A stretch of DNA of 64,000 nt from contig DASVVT010000040.1 in NCBI GenBank assembly GCA_036386415.1, positions 1 to 64,000 of the forward strand, in the 5' to 3' direction. This DNA comes from DASVVT01 sp036386415 (GTDB lineage Bacteria > Acidobacteriota > Blastocatellia > Pyrinomonadales > Pyrinomonadaceae). How positions within the stretch are numbered: position 1 is the first letter of the stretch; each line of letters starts with the position of its first letter. The notes beneath the pieces are model-generated. The model did not search any database. It saw nothing but the letters and a program-made list of their open reading frames with translations, and was not told the DNA's origin. A program made the position numbers and the translations under genes. Below are positions 50,601-59,609 of the stretch, piece after piece.

Positions 50601-52775
50601 GCGCCAGCCGCCATCGTCGGCGAGGTCGACCTGCTCTCGCCGCTGAACCTCTCCGAGAGACGAGTCATCAGGTTTGCCGCCGATAATGGTCGCCCGTTTG
50701 ATGTGGACATCGCAGGCGCGCTTCCGGGCGTAACCGCTCCCCAAGAGATCGTCGAAAAAATCAATCAGACAACTCCGCTCACGGCCTCCATCACGTCCGA
50801 AGGGAAGCTGCGCGTAGCAGCCGCGACGCGCGGGCTGGAGAGCAGCCTGTCTCTCCAGCCCGTACGCACGCTTGAGCTGATTGAGTATCCGGGCGTGTGG
50901 GCGTTTGACCCGGCTGACGACGCCGCGACGGGTGCTTCGTCCGGCGCGCTTCCCGCACCTCGCAGGGTGCGCCACGGCGACGCCTGGCGTGTGAACAACG
51001 ATGGCGCGACCGAAGCCGACATCGAAGTCGAACTGCTTGCGCCGCACGGGACGGTCGGGCCGCAACTGTTGAATCGCTCGACGGGGCATCGAGTGAAGTT
51101 GGCAACGGTTCTCAGGCCGGGCGAGCGTGTCCGGCTGGGGCGCGGCGCGGCGGGCGGCCTCAGCGCCGTTGTCGAGTCAGCCGAAGGCCAGCAGCCCCGT
51201 CCCCTCCCACGCGAGCAAATTATCTCCGGCCCTGCCGGGTCGCAGGCGCATGTCCCCTACTCAGGCCAGCGCCACCTGACAGATGGGTACGGCGACAATC
51301 AGGCGACATTGCAGTTGAATGATTGGGGCGCGGCAACGCTCGACGTGTTGCGCGCGCGCGCGGTTGGGAAGCAGGGAAACGGTATCGCCGTGCGCGTCGA
51401 AGAAGCACGCCTCGCGCCGCACGCAGGAGGAGGGAGCAACTTGGCGGCTGACGGCGGCCAGGCAACGCTTGTGGGTCGCGTGCATGGCGACAAAACGGGC
51501 TTCCGCCTGACGGGCGGCGGTGGCGCGACGCTGGCGCGCCTGCGCGCGGGGCCGGGCGTCGATTTAAGTGAGCACGACGGTCGCATCGCATCCTTGAGCG
51601 GGGCGCTGCACCCGACGGATAAAGCCGTGCCTTTGATGATTGTCGAGCGCGTCGTTCATCTGTTCGACGTGACGCTCGAATACGCGACGGGCGAAGGCGA
51701 GGCCGTGACGGAAAGCTACACGGGTGTGCGCCTGGGCGCGGGTGATGAAGACCAGGGGGGGCTGGAATGGCAAATCAACACGGGGCCGCGCGCGTCGAAG
51801 CTTGTGCGCGTGAGAGGGGCTGGCAAGTCGGATGTCTTGAGACTGCCGCGCGGACGTACGCGCTGGAGTTACTTCGACTGCTTCGGCTTTCGCTTCGATG
51901 GTGCGACGTTCGAGAGCGTGCGCGACGGCGAGCCGAAGCCCGGCGCGACGCGCTTCGCGGGTGGCCGCTGCACAGACCGCGCGGTCTTCAACTTCAGCCG
52001 CTTCACACGCCTGCCGCTCGGAGACGAAGCGGCTATCTTCGCTTCGTCTGCCGGGTCGCAGGAGCCGCCCGTCGAGTTGCGCTTTCGCTGGCGCAAATAT
52101 CAGCCGGGGGCTTTCGTCGTCAACCTCCCCGGAGACCTGCCGGAAAACTTCGGCGGGCGCTTCAACCTCAGCCGCTTCGGCATGCCCAACGACTCGGAGG
52201 AAACCTTAGAGGGCGTGTTTACAGAACCGCCGCCCGGCCCGACCCTTGAGGATAATCCCAACCATCTTGTCGCACGCATCTTGAAGGGGCCGAAGAAGGT
52301 CAAGGGCGAGCCAGCGCCGGGCGGCTCCGGTCTCCTGAAGGCGGAGATTGTCGAACGCGTGCCGCTCGGCTTCGACCTTGTGACCATCCCGTTTCGCAAG
52401 CCGCGCGCCCTGACCGGCGGGACGGAGAACGAAGCGGCAAGCATCTACCTCGCCGAAAAAGACGTGCCAGGCTTTATCAAGTTGAGCGCACAGCTCAAGG
52501 ACGCGGAAAGCAAAGGCGCCTGGGGCAATTTTATCTCGGTCGCGGTGCGCAAGGCCGGTCCGGCGCGCTTCGACGTGACGGTGAATTATACGGGCGCGCG
52601 CTTTGAGAACGCGCGTCAGGCCGCTCTCGGTGGCGTGGAGCTACCGTTGTCGGTCGAAGAAGTCATGCGGCCCGGCGCGGTCGGCGTTCTGCAAGCTAAA
52701 GCAGCCGGTGTGAAGGCTCAGGTCACGCGCGAACGAGCGCGCGATAGTGAGCAAAATTTCAATCAACAACCATAA
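47679..52775 (+). CDS. gpI-like tail protein fused to eight flagellin/hook-type repeats, 1698 aa
   Basis: Residues ~1-150 resemble tail protein I (YLPSTFDASAKTSAIYNVVDAFGG). From ~178 to ~1075 lie eight repeats of about 110 residues, each opening with a VGxxDLSxGxxL pattern and containing LDEIVxAINxxLGxxVASHDG and LTLxSPTxGxxS segments, as in the hook/flagellin insert fold of FliD/FlgK. After that come beta-rich regions, including a sheath-like segment (ARAVGKQGNGIAVRVEEA), and large domains with FDCFGFRFDGATFES. It is probably a long baseplate-borne fibre or collar that displays binding modules. Confidence 0.8.
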   Translation: MPTKTERIVSYLPSTFDASAKTSAIYNVVDAFGGELLRAENSLAALMAAHWVDHADRTIELIDDLACIARLYGLAPRGAPQRAECSPVSSEESVEEFREHLKRYVRTFLEGTVTVQGILRVVAEVLNLRIVDDYASLDTWWTRATDAITTVEPRGDEAARALFGGNSLRAEGVPARPARIVGERDLSGGINLAGASMLKVKVNDEAPVLLDLASLTGKTAGVTLDELIKAINDAPGSLVAQHDRQRLTLASPTIGTASRLEVLDTEQDAATLLLGLAPYIYRGEGDTRAQVTGLVDLGGGADLSEQRYLRLIVDGRLVAEIDCAGADHTHTSLDEITHAINTALGSQVASHDGHFLRLTAPTRGTSGSIAFQSAAAQDARGRLFGSVPLITSGSAARPAEVVGTTDLSRGVDLSERARVRVRLDAQAAIIVNCVGEVPSRTRLDEIVAALATRLGAGLASHDGRHVHLISPTAGPDSSVAFEPLPAEQDATDIIFGIPRRFVNGNAARRAVLVGRETLSGNFNAAALNRVRVALDGGSAVEVDILRGSRNSLAVTLDELVAAFNRQLGAGIASHDGASLILSSPTTGSASSVAIEPLLAERRNRFVTRASILGEAAEAVFGFAKSAARGSGSTVASVTGEPDLSRGIDLREASFLRLAVDEWPPVDINCAGERPRATTLEEIIKKINDALGALSPELGAVASASLDGRHLSLTSPEPGASSRIAFEPPRSADALDLLLGLEPQTVFGSDPTRVRFIGTVDLRAGLNLSVADRIKLGIDGNPPVEISCANRQDPARTSINDIVLAINLKLNAIVAFNDGTHVMLVSQTKGAESRIEFVTPDGPDATRAIFGIEPPRSYHGSPAAPARLAGLRDLQSGVGLRVVRSLTVAINGGPPVTVDCAAGANDPAHVSLSQIVAALNTKLGAGVASQDAGRLILSSPTAGAVSQIQLLRSEGNDARTKILGNVPQETKGEDAAPAAIVGEVDLLSPLNLSERRVIRFAADNGRPFDVDIAGALPGVTAPQEIVEKINQTTPLTASITSEGKLRVAAATRGLESSLSLQPVRTLELIEYPGVWAFDPADDAATGASSGALPAPRRVRHGDAWRVNNDGATEADIEVELLAPHGTVGPQLLNRSTGHRVKLATVLRPGERVRLGRGAAGGLSAVVESAEGQQPRPLPREQIISGPAGSQAHVPYSGQRHLTDGYGDNQATLQLNDWGAATLDVLRARAVGKQGNGIAVRVEEARLAPHAGGGSNLAADGGQATLVGRVHGDKTGFRLTGGGGATLARLRAGPGVDLSEHDGRIASLSGALHPTDKAVPLMIVERVVHLFDVTLEYATGEGEAVTESYTGVRLGAGDEDQGGLEWQINTGPRASKLVRVRGAGKSDVLRLPRGRTRWSYFDCFGFRFDGATFESVRDGEPKPGATRFAGGRCTDRAVFNFSRFTRLPLGDEAAIFASSAGSQEPPVELRFRWRKYQPGAFVVNLPGDLPENFGGRFNLSRFGMPNDSEETLEGVFTEPPPGPTLEDNPNHLVARILKGPKKVKGEPAPGGSGLLKAEIVERVPLGFDLVTIPFRKPRALTGGTENEAASIYLAEKDVPGFIKLSAQLKDAESKGAWGNFISVAVRKAGPARFDVTVNYTGARFENARQAALGGVELPLSVEEVMRPGAVGVLQAKAAGVKAQVTRERARDSEQNFNQQP
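48212..50870 (+). repeat. Eight tandem ~330-nt coding repeats
   Basis: Repeat starts lie near 48212, 48546, 48877, 49210, 49581, 49939, 50273 and 50609. They diverge at DNA level but share phrases such as TCGCACGACGG. They encode the ~110-residue hook-like modules of the 1698-residue protein. Confidence 0.8.
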
Positions 52776-52786
52776 GGAGAAAAGAA

Positions 52787-53767
52787 ATGTCTACGGAAAT
52801 GGAACCCTACATCAACCGCTTCCCCGGTGATCTGGTCACGGCTGAGGACTGGAACGAAATCCAGCGCAGGATCAAAGCAGACATCAAGCAACAGATTGGA
52901 GATGCCATCAGCGCCATTCATCAAGTGCCGGAGTCGGAGAACTCGCTCAAGCTGCAAGACCAGAGCGCGGACGACTTGACGAATTCAATCCTTGAAAAGG
53001 CTCGGCAGGAGTTGCCGAAGCGTACAGGCTACCAGCGCATCTTCAAGCGCCTGAAGGCGGGCGAAGAAAGAGTAGTCGAGCACAAGCTCGGCGGTTGCCC
53101 GCTGGTGGACCTCTACGAGCTTATGCCCTTTCTGGTCGTCTGCTCCGAAGACGACCAGAAGAACAAGGAAGAGGTCTACTTCTACTTCTATCATTCGAGC
53201 GAGCGGCGCATCAGGTTCACGGAGGTCGGTCAACCGGCGCAGCCCGCCCCCGGCGTCGAGATAGAGCGGACGGGCGGCACACAGTTCCGTATCTCGCTCG
53301 CAGAAATGCTCGCCTACTACAACGTCAAGTACACGGACAGGTCAACGCTTGAAGACCTTGAGACGGAGTTCTGGCAAGCCTTCCTCTCTGCTCCGAACGA
53401 TGAGTTCGACGATAACGAGTATTGCCACTCGCCATGGTTCGACCGCTGCTGCGGCGAGCGCAGGACGGTCGGCGACCTCAAGAGTCGCGGCGACTGGGAC
53501 GAGTTGTGGTTCAAAGTGATTCCGAGGAAGACTGTCAATCTCGGCGGGGCCAAGGGGCATTCACCGCGCAACCTGGAAGTCTTTCACTACGACTTCAACA
53601 AACTCGGCATCAGGTTCGCCGGTGGGGTCAATTTCGGAGGCAATTTAGCGGGGAGAACGGCTGTCCCTAGCGCTACCGCAGCTATTGATCCCGATAAAGT
53701 GGACGTCAATATCGAAAGTGAGGCGAGCGCTGGCCTGATGAATTTGATGGTGCTTTTGAAGGTCTAG
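52787..53767 (+). CDS. Unrecognised tail-cluster protein
   Basis: A 326-residue protein with AAGGAGAAAAG before the ATG. The N-terminus (INRFPGDLVTAEDWNEIQRRI) followed by a helical region could be a fibre attachment site. The middle has an acidic, aromatic block (EEVYFYFYHSSERRIRFTEV) and a CCGERRTVGD segment with neighbouring Cys (YCHSPWFDRCCGE). No family is recognised. It lies between two giant putative fibre proteins and may connect them. Confidence 0.6.
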   Translation: MSTEMEPYINRFPGDLVTAEDWNEIQRRIKADIKQQIGDAISAIHQVPESENSLKLQDQSADDLTNSILEKARQELPKRTGYQRIFKRLKAGEERVVEHKLGGCPLVDLYELMPFLVVCSEDDQKNKEEVYFYFYHSSERRIRFTEVGQPAQPAPGVEIERTGGTQFRISLAEMLAYYNVKYTDRSTLEDLETEFWQAFLSAPNDEFDDNEYCHSPWFDRCCGERRTVGDLKSRGDWDELWFKVIPRKTVNLGGAKGHSPRNLEVFHYDFNKLGIRFAGGVNFGGNLAGRTAVPSATAAIDPDKVDVNIESEASAGLMNLMVLLKV

Positions 53768-53838
53768 TACCGGCGTCGCGTCGGCGTGCCGCAGCCCGTG
53801 TACCGCCGACACGCATCGCCGAGCCTGGGAGCTTGGTC

Positions 53839-56800
53839 ATGAAACTGAGTGACCGCTACGAGGGCGCGAGCGACCCTTTCGAGGGCGACCGCGCACTGGT
53901 GCTGAAAACCATTCCCGTGGGCGCGCGTATCCGCAGCGCGCGCGCCACCGTGACGCCCGTGGACGGCACGCGGGGCGCGAACCCGTTTGCCGAGACGATT
54001 AGCTTCAATCGCACCACGGGCGGCTGGGGTGCGACCAAAACGACGGTCGCGGCGCGCTGGGTTGAGGTGGATTTCCACGCCCGCCGGACGCTCGCGGGCG
54101 TCGCGGGCGTCAATCTGGAGCAGACCACTTTGCAGGTTGACCTCGGCGGAGCCTACGTCGAGATAAATACGAGCGGCGGCATCAAGACGCCGAGCGACGC
54201 CAACCCCTTTATCATCGGCAATACAGAGGCGCTGCCCGGCCTGAACGTGACCAAGTTGAAGCTGACCAACAACCCCGCCAACCCGTCCATCATCACCAGT
54301 CCCGATATCTCGCGCGTAACCGTGCGCAGTACGCCCACGAACGTCAGCCTGCGGCTCGGAGAGTTGCCCGTCTTCTGGACGTACGCGGGTGAGATGACGC
54401 GTCCGGAAACAGTTCCCGACTTCGCTCTGGTCATCAACGCCGCGCTCGCCACGGCGCAGTCAGAAAACGGTTTCTACATCCTCCCGCTCGTGCTCCACTC
54501 GGACACCATCGCGCGCCTCAACGTCGAGCTTGAGATGGAGTTCTCGTCCGAGCAGAGCGTGCTTCCCGAAGGACTCACGGAGATAGTCCTGCCCTTTGAC
54601 CTGAGCGGGACTACGCCGTCGGAGCAGCAACTTCAAATAGACATCCCGCCGAACAAGCGTTTGTCTGTGGAGGGAACGGCGGCGCGCGTCACCGGCGTCT
54701 TCGACGAAACGCGGCTCGTGCCGGAGACGGACACACCCGCGCCCGCGCCCGATGAGGTCGAGCTATCGCTCGAAGTCTCGCCCGAAATCTCGCAGGCGCA
54801 GCCCGTCAAGCTGACGAACGAAGTGCTTGCGACGGACATAGATTTGTTCGTCATGCTGACGACCACCGTGCGCCTCCAGCTAGACCTGCGCGACGACCTC
54901 GACGGCAAGCCCGCGCAAGCATCGCTGCTGCCCGTGCCCGTCGAAGTCGAAGTGACCGGCCCGGCAGGCACGGGCGAGGACACGAAGGATGTCAAGGCGC
55001 AGTGGGTGAGCATCAAGTTGCCGTCCGTGTTCAAGTTTAAGGCGGGCGCGACTTACTGGCTCGTGCTTCAGAGCCTCGAAGGCGAAGTCGGGTGGCGGAC
55101 GAGAAGCGCGCCCGGCGCAGAGCTTTCGGTGCAGCGCACAAACGACGGCGGTCTCTCCTGGAGGGCTGCGGAGGCTGGCCGCGTGTCCGGCCCGCTGAAG
55201 GCTTTCTTCCACTTGAGGCAGCGGCCCCGGCGCTTTGAGATGCCCATCAGGCTGCGCGTGGGCGAGGGCGCAAAGGCGGTTGAAGTCGATCTCAAGCGTT
55301 TCGAGTCTCTGGGGCGCGTGGACTTCGCTCTCGAAGCGCAAGACCTCGCGGGAGCCGTCAACAAGTTTCTTGAACAGGGTGGCGCGCGCGACTGCCCGCA
55401 GGTAGAGCATTTGAGCAACGGCGATTTCGAGGAATGGCTTCGCGTCGGCGATACCCTCTGGCCGCCGGTTCCAATCCCGCTCGCGTCGCCGCCGCTTTCG
55501 GTCGGCATCGCGCCCGATGGGTCCTGGGGCTACGTCGGACAGAGCGCAGCCCAGAAGGGTGTGCTGCGTATCTTCGACGTGGCCTGCAACGTGTTGCGCG
55601 ACGAAGATGTGCAGCTTGAACTGACGCCGCAAAGACTCCTGATGAGTCCGGACGGACTACACGCCTACGCCTGCGGCGACACGCGGATTCAGTTGATAGA
55701 CACGAGCCTGCACCAGACCATCGGCACGCCCTTCGACCCCGGCGTGGACATCACAGGCCAACAGAGCAGCGCCATCGAGGCAGTCACCCTGAGCGGCGAC
55801 GGTGGCCGTCTCTACGTCATTGAAACCTACTTCCAAATGGGTGATGACGTGACCGCCGTCGCCGCCACGAGGCGGGAGCTTCACGTCCTCGACACGTTTA
55901 AACTGGCGCAGGCGCTTGAGAGCGGGCAGGCTGACTTGAAAGACGCGCGGATTATCACAGCGCCGCTGGACAGATTGCCGCCCGTTAAGGCCATCGCCGT
56001 CACGCCCGACGAGACGCGCCTGCTGGCCGCTGCCATCATCACAGGCACGACGCCGAGAGGAAGTCTTCATGTTCTGGACCTCTCGGACTTGAGCCTTGAG
56101 GGCGAAACCGTCCCGCTCGGCCAGTCGCCCGTCGCTCTCGCCGTCAGCCCCGACGGCGATCAGGTGCTCGTCACAGACCAGACTGACAACAACCTCACAT
56201 TCGTCGCCCTCTCGAACATCGCGCGGGGCGACTCGTCCAAGGCCATCAAAACTCTCAGTCTCGCACCGTTTCCAATCGATGTCGCCATCACGGCTGATCG
56301 CCAGAGAGCCTACGTGGTCGGCGTCGATACGCTCAGTTACATAGACTTGAGCGCTCTCGCCGTCGTCAAGACACAGCAACTCGGCGAGTCCCTTTTGGGA
56401 CTGGCCGTCACGCCGCAGGGCGATAGGCTCTACATCCCGGCCGCGCCCATCAGCGCGGACCACACCCGACGCGACGCTCTGTACTCAATCCAGATCGGGT
56501 CGCGCCAGCCCGTCGAGTGGAACGTGACTTCGGGGCAGGTCGCGCCCCTTTGCCAGCCTGAGCCGTTTCGACAGATAGCGCTGCTCGGTTCGCCCCCAGG
56601 CAGCGCCACGCAACTGCCGCTCAACGTGCACACGCAGATGACGACCGCCATCTCGCAACTCGTGCCCGTGCTGGAAAAGTGTTCCTACGACTTTAGCTTC
56701 TACGGCATCTCAAGCGAGGTGGGCGCTCTGGCGGAAGTGTTCTGGCTCGGCAGCGATTGCCGCCCCGTGCAGCCAAACCCGGATGAAGTCCTCATCGAAG

Positions 56801-58077
56801 AGTTGCGAATGCCGGGGGTGAGAGTTTCGGCGGCGGCGGCGGCCACGCGTGCCAGCCGCTTAATCGCGGAGAGCGCGCCGCTCGTCCTGCACCGCAGGCG
56901 CCTTACCGCGCCCGCCGGAGCGGTTCAGGCTGAGGTTCGATTCACGATACCGGCGGGCGTTGTCGGCGCAATCGAATCCGTCTCGCTGTTCGGCACGACC
57001 GAGGCCATCCAAAACTCCGACCTGATGCAGCAACAGGAAGGCCGTCTGCTCGACTGGCAGATGAACCCGGCCACTGCGACGGGCTTTGCGCTCGCAGAGG
57101 TTGAGAGCGGAGTCCGGCTGCGTAACGCCGGGACAAACTCTGTCGAGTTGATTCAGGCGGTCCCGACCAAGGGCGCGGCCAATTTCGAGCTTGAACTGCA
57201 AGGGCAGTCAGAGTTGCGCTCGCCTGATGGGACAAAGCCGAGATTGGAAATCTACTGGCTCAGCGCGGAGGGCGAGACCGTCGCTACGCCCGTCAGTGTC
57301 GAACTCCTCCCGACGGGCTTCGGCGCGGCGGCCGCCGTCGGGAAGATTCCGAACGGAGTTGACCGTGCGGAGCTACATCTGGTCGTGCCGCCCGGCGCGA
57401 CGCAGACCGTCAAGCGCGTCTCGCTGCGTTTCCCGTCCACACAATCCGTGCCTGTCACCTTCTACGCGCAAGCGCCGGGCGAACTGACCCTGCTCGACTG
57501 GCGCGTCGCGTACGAGGGCGCGAAGATTGAGGCGCCAGAACTCCCCGCAGGCGGTCTCTGTCCACCGACTCCGCCCGGACTTCAACCCGGCGGCACGACC
57601 GCAGGGGGCGACACGCACTTCTGCCCGAGTTGCCAGGGCGTACAGGCGCTCGTCGGGAGCGAGCCTGTGAAAACACGCTCCGGGCGACCGGCGACCGCGA
57701 GCCGCTGCTCGAACTGCAATAGCGAGGTCGTGCGGTTCGGTGGCAGCGGCAACGTCTCCGCCGCGCCGCTTCTCAACAGGCGCCAGCCCCTCGTCACGCG
57801 TTCCATCCTGCACGTCTCAAGGCTGCGCGGCAACACGGCCCTCGGCGCGAGCGTCAACACGGTGGCAGCCGCCCCCGCACAGCCCTTCGCCCTCATCAAG
57901 GGCATTGCAGAGACGAGGACGCAAGACCTCAAAGCGCTCGGCATTGACTCGATAGAGGTTCTGGCGGCAGCCCGGCCGGAAGATGTGGCGCTGGTGAAGA
58001 GCATTCCGCTCAAGCTGGCGCAGGATTTCATCAATCAGGCGAAAAAGCTTCTGTCGTTTAAGGTCAGTTCGACCTAA
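53839..58077 (+). CDS. Giant beta-propeller/zinc-ribbon/HhH protein of the tail cluster
   Basis: About 1412 residues, with the start at the ATG 53839 (an in-frame TTG lies six bases earlier). Residues 1-540 are beta-sandwich-rich. Residues ~550-890 form a YVTN-like propeller (VALAVSPDGDQVLVTDQTDN, LLGLAVTPQGDRLYIPAAP). Residues ~900-1240 hold carbohydrate-binding-like beta domains. A zinc ribbon is formed by CPSC (~1261) and CSNC (~1290). The C-terminus (LIKGIAETRTQDLKALGIDS) is a helix-hairpin-helix. It closes the cluster and is most likely a receptor-binding fibre or a particle-borne effector. Confidence 0.75.
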   Translation: MKLSDRYEGASDPFEGDRALVLKTIPVGARIRSARATVTPVDGTRGANPFAETISFNRTTGGWGATKTTVAARWVEVDFHARRTLAGVAGVNLEQTTLQVDLGGAYVEINTSGGIKTPSDANPFIIGNTEALPGLNVTKLKLTNNPANPSIITSPDISRVTVRSTPTNVSLRLGELPVFWTYAGEMTRPETVPDFALVINAALATAQSENGFYILPLVLHSDTIARLNVELEMEFSSEQSVLPEGLTEIVLPFDLSGTTPSEQQLQIDIPPNKRLSVEGTAARVTGVFDETRLVPETDTPAPAPDEVELSLEVSPEISQAQPVKLTNEVLATDIDLFVMLTTTVRLQLDLRDDLDGKPAQASLLPVPVEVEVTGPAGTGEDTKDVKAQWVSIKLPSVFKFKAGATYWLVLQSLEGEVGWRTRSAPGAELSVQRTNDGGLSWRAAEAGRVSGPLKAFFHLRQRPRRFEMPIRLRVGEGAKAVEVDLKRFESLGRVDFALEAQDLAGAVNKFLEQGGARDCPQVEHLSNGDFEEWLRVGDTLWPPVPIPLASPPLSVGIAPDGSWGYVGQSAAQKGVLRIFDVACNVLRDEDVQLELTPQRLLMSPDGLHAYACGDTRIQLIDTSLHQTIGTPFDPGVDITGQQSSAIEAVTLSGDGGRLYVIETYFQMGDDVTAVAATRRELHVLDTFKLAQALESGQADLKDARIITAPLDRLPPVKAIAVTPDETRLLAAAIITGTTPRGSLHVLDLSDLSLEGETVPLGQSPVALAVSPDGDQVLVTDQTDNNLTFVALSNIARGDSSKAIKTLSLAPFPIDVAITADRQRAYVVGVDTLSYIDLSALAVVKTQQLGESLLGLAVTPQGDRLYIPAAPISADHTRRDALYSIQIGSRQPVEWNVTSGQVAPLCQPEPFRQIALLGSPPGSATQLPLNVHTQMTTAISQLVPVLEKCSYDFSFYGISSEVGALAEVFWLGSDCRPVQPNPDEVLIEELRMPGVRVSAAAAATRASRLIAESAPLVLHRRRLTAPAGAVQAEVRFTIPAGVVGAIESVSLFGTTEAIQNSDLMQQQEGRLLDWQMNPATATGFALAEVESGVRLRNAGTNSVELIQAVPTKGAANFELELQGQSELRSPDGTKPRLEIYWLSAEGETVATPVSVELLPTGFGAAAAVGKIPNGVDRAELHLVVPPGATQTVKRVSLRFPSTQSVPVTFYAQAPGELTLLDWRVAYEGAKIEAPELPAGGLCPPTPPGLQPGGTTAGGDTHFCPSCQGVQALVGSEPVKTRSGRPATASRCSNCNSEVVRFGGSGNVSAAPLLNRRQPLVTRSILHVSRLRGNTALGASVNTVAAAPAQPFALIKGIAETRTQDLKALGIDSIEVLAAARPEDVALVKSIPLKLAQDFINQAKKLLSFKVSST

Positions 58078-58204
58078 GAAGCCGTTCTGCTCCGCAAGCC
58101 CCGGCGGGGAAGCATTGGAGAGATGTCAAGGTAAAGCTAAATCAGAACCGGTGTGGTAGAGAGCACTGTGTCCTAACTATGATAGACCCTGTTAGTCAGA
58201 CCGA

Positions 58205-59377
58205 CTACTCTGGCGATTTCTGCGGCTGTGGCGAAACGGGAGACGATGTGGCAGGAATCAATTCCCGAATCTTCATAATCACCGGCATCATCGCGGGCGG
58301 ATCGTAATTTGAGAGTATGACGCAGGTGTAGCCGAGTTCAGGAAAAATGTCGAGGTTGGCTGCGACACCAGCCGAACCGCCATTATGGCCGATGATGTGT
58401 TTGCCGTTGAAAACTTTGTCGCTAAACCCGTAAGCGTATTTTCCAACTATCCCGCCGACTTCGATTTTGCCGGTGGTGACAACCTCTGTCTGTTTTTTGC
58501 TTAACAGTTTATGACTTTGCAGAGCCGTGACGAATCTCAGCAAATCGTCAACGGTTGAATAACCGCCGCCTGCCGGAGAACCTTTCTGCGGACGCATCTG
58601 TGTATTCTCGCGACGTGGTGCGGTCGGGTCTGGCTGACCGCCCGGATTCATTCTCGTATACCCGATGGCAAGGTTGGATACGTTCGCGCCTTTTTCATAC
58701 GAGCCCGTATTGCTCATTCCCGCAGGCTTGAAAATGTTCTCCCGAACGTAATCGAAATAGTTTTGGCCGGATGCTTTTTCGATAATTAAGCCTAACACTA
58801 CGTAACCTGCATTGCTGTATTCCCATTTTGTGCCGGGTTCAAAAGCGAGCGGCTCGTTTGCGAAAAACGGTAACAGGTCGGAGATGGTTTTCACGCGGTC
58901 GAGTTGTGCGAAAAACTTTTCATTTTGGTAATTGCCGAGCCCGGATGTGTGAGTTAAAAGCTGGTGAATTGTCACCTTGTTGGCAACAGTCCTGTTAGGG
59001 TAATTTGGCAAGTGCTTACTGATTATATCGTCAAAAGATAATTTACCTCGCTCGGCAAGCTGCGCAATGGCGACGGCGGTGAACATTTTGTTCATTGAGC
59101 CGATGTTAAATTTGGTCTCCGTATCGTTCGCTGCGTTTCTGCTCTTATTCGCTAAACCATAAGCCTTCTTAAAAATCGGCACTCCATCTTTGGCGACGAG
59201 CACTGTGCCAGAGAACTTGTCCTCAGTCACCAGACTATTGAGATAGGAGTCCAATTCACGCACCATATCAGCATTGGTTGTTTTGCCGGTTTGGCTAGCG
59301 GCACGCTGTCTGTTTTGTCCGTACATCGAAGCAATGGCAATCAGAATGAAAATTATGACTATGAGTGTTCGCTTCAT
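58205..59377 (-). CDS. Class C beta-lactamase-fold serine hydrolase
   Basis: A 390-residue protein with a signal peptide (about 1-20). The SxxK motif is NIGSMNKMF, the YxN motif YSNAGY, and HNGGSAG replaces the KTG box, as in esterases and D-aminopeptidases of this fold. The base composition is clearly AT-richer than its neighbours, and a Bacteroidetes-like or transferred origin is possible. The substrate (peptide, ester or beta-lactam) cannot be read. Confidence 0.88.
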   Translation of the reverse strand: MKRTLIVIIFILIAIASMYGQNRQRAASQTGKTTNADMVRELDSYLNSLVTEDKFSGTVLVAKDGVPIFKKAYGLANKSRNAANDTETKFNIGSMNKMFTAVAIAQLAERGKLSFDDIISKHLPNYPNRTVANKVTIHQLLTHTSGLGNYQNEKFFAQLDRVKTISDLLPFFANEPLAFEPGTKWEYSNAGYVVLGLIIEKASGQNYFDYVRENIFKPAGMSNTGSYEKGANVSNLAIGYTRMNPGGQPDPTAPRRENTQMRPQKGSPAGGGYSTVDDLLRFVTALQSHKLLSKKQTEVVTTGKIEVGGIVGKYAYGFSDKVFNGKHIIGHNGGSAGVAANLDIFPELGYTCVILSNYDPPAMMPVIMKIRELIPATSSPVSPQPQKSPE

Positions 59378-59609
59378 ATAGCTCTCCTTGTCTTATATTG
59401 GCTTCAAGCCGCCGATTCGCGCCTGGGCTATATGAATCATCATGCAATTAAGACTGGATGTTGTTAAGCCGATGTAAAGATATTGATAAGAATGTCAAAT
59501 CTTCATCCGACCACCCAGAGTATGATAATTCGAATGACGTCGCGTAACTTTCTCGTAAAGAACCGCTCAGTGGATGGTGTCTAAATAGATGATTTGAGGT
59601 GGACACAGA
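59378..59609. other. Intergenic gap between hydrolase and permease genes
   Basis: About 230 AT-rich bases with no gene. It contains the hydrolase promoter and the 3' end of the permease operon. No clear terminator hairpin is seen. Confidence 0.3.

Noticed and set aside
29516..58077. Complete prophage
   Set aside because: No integrase, portal, capsid, terminase or lysis gene is seen in or next to the tail cluster within the window.
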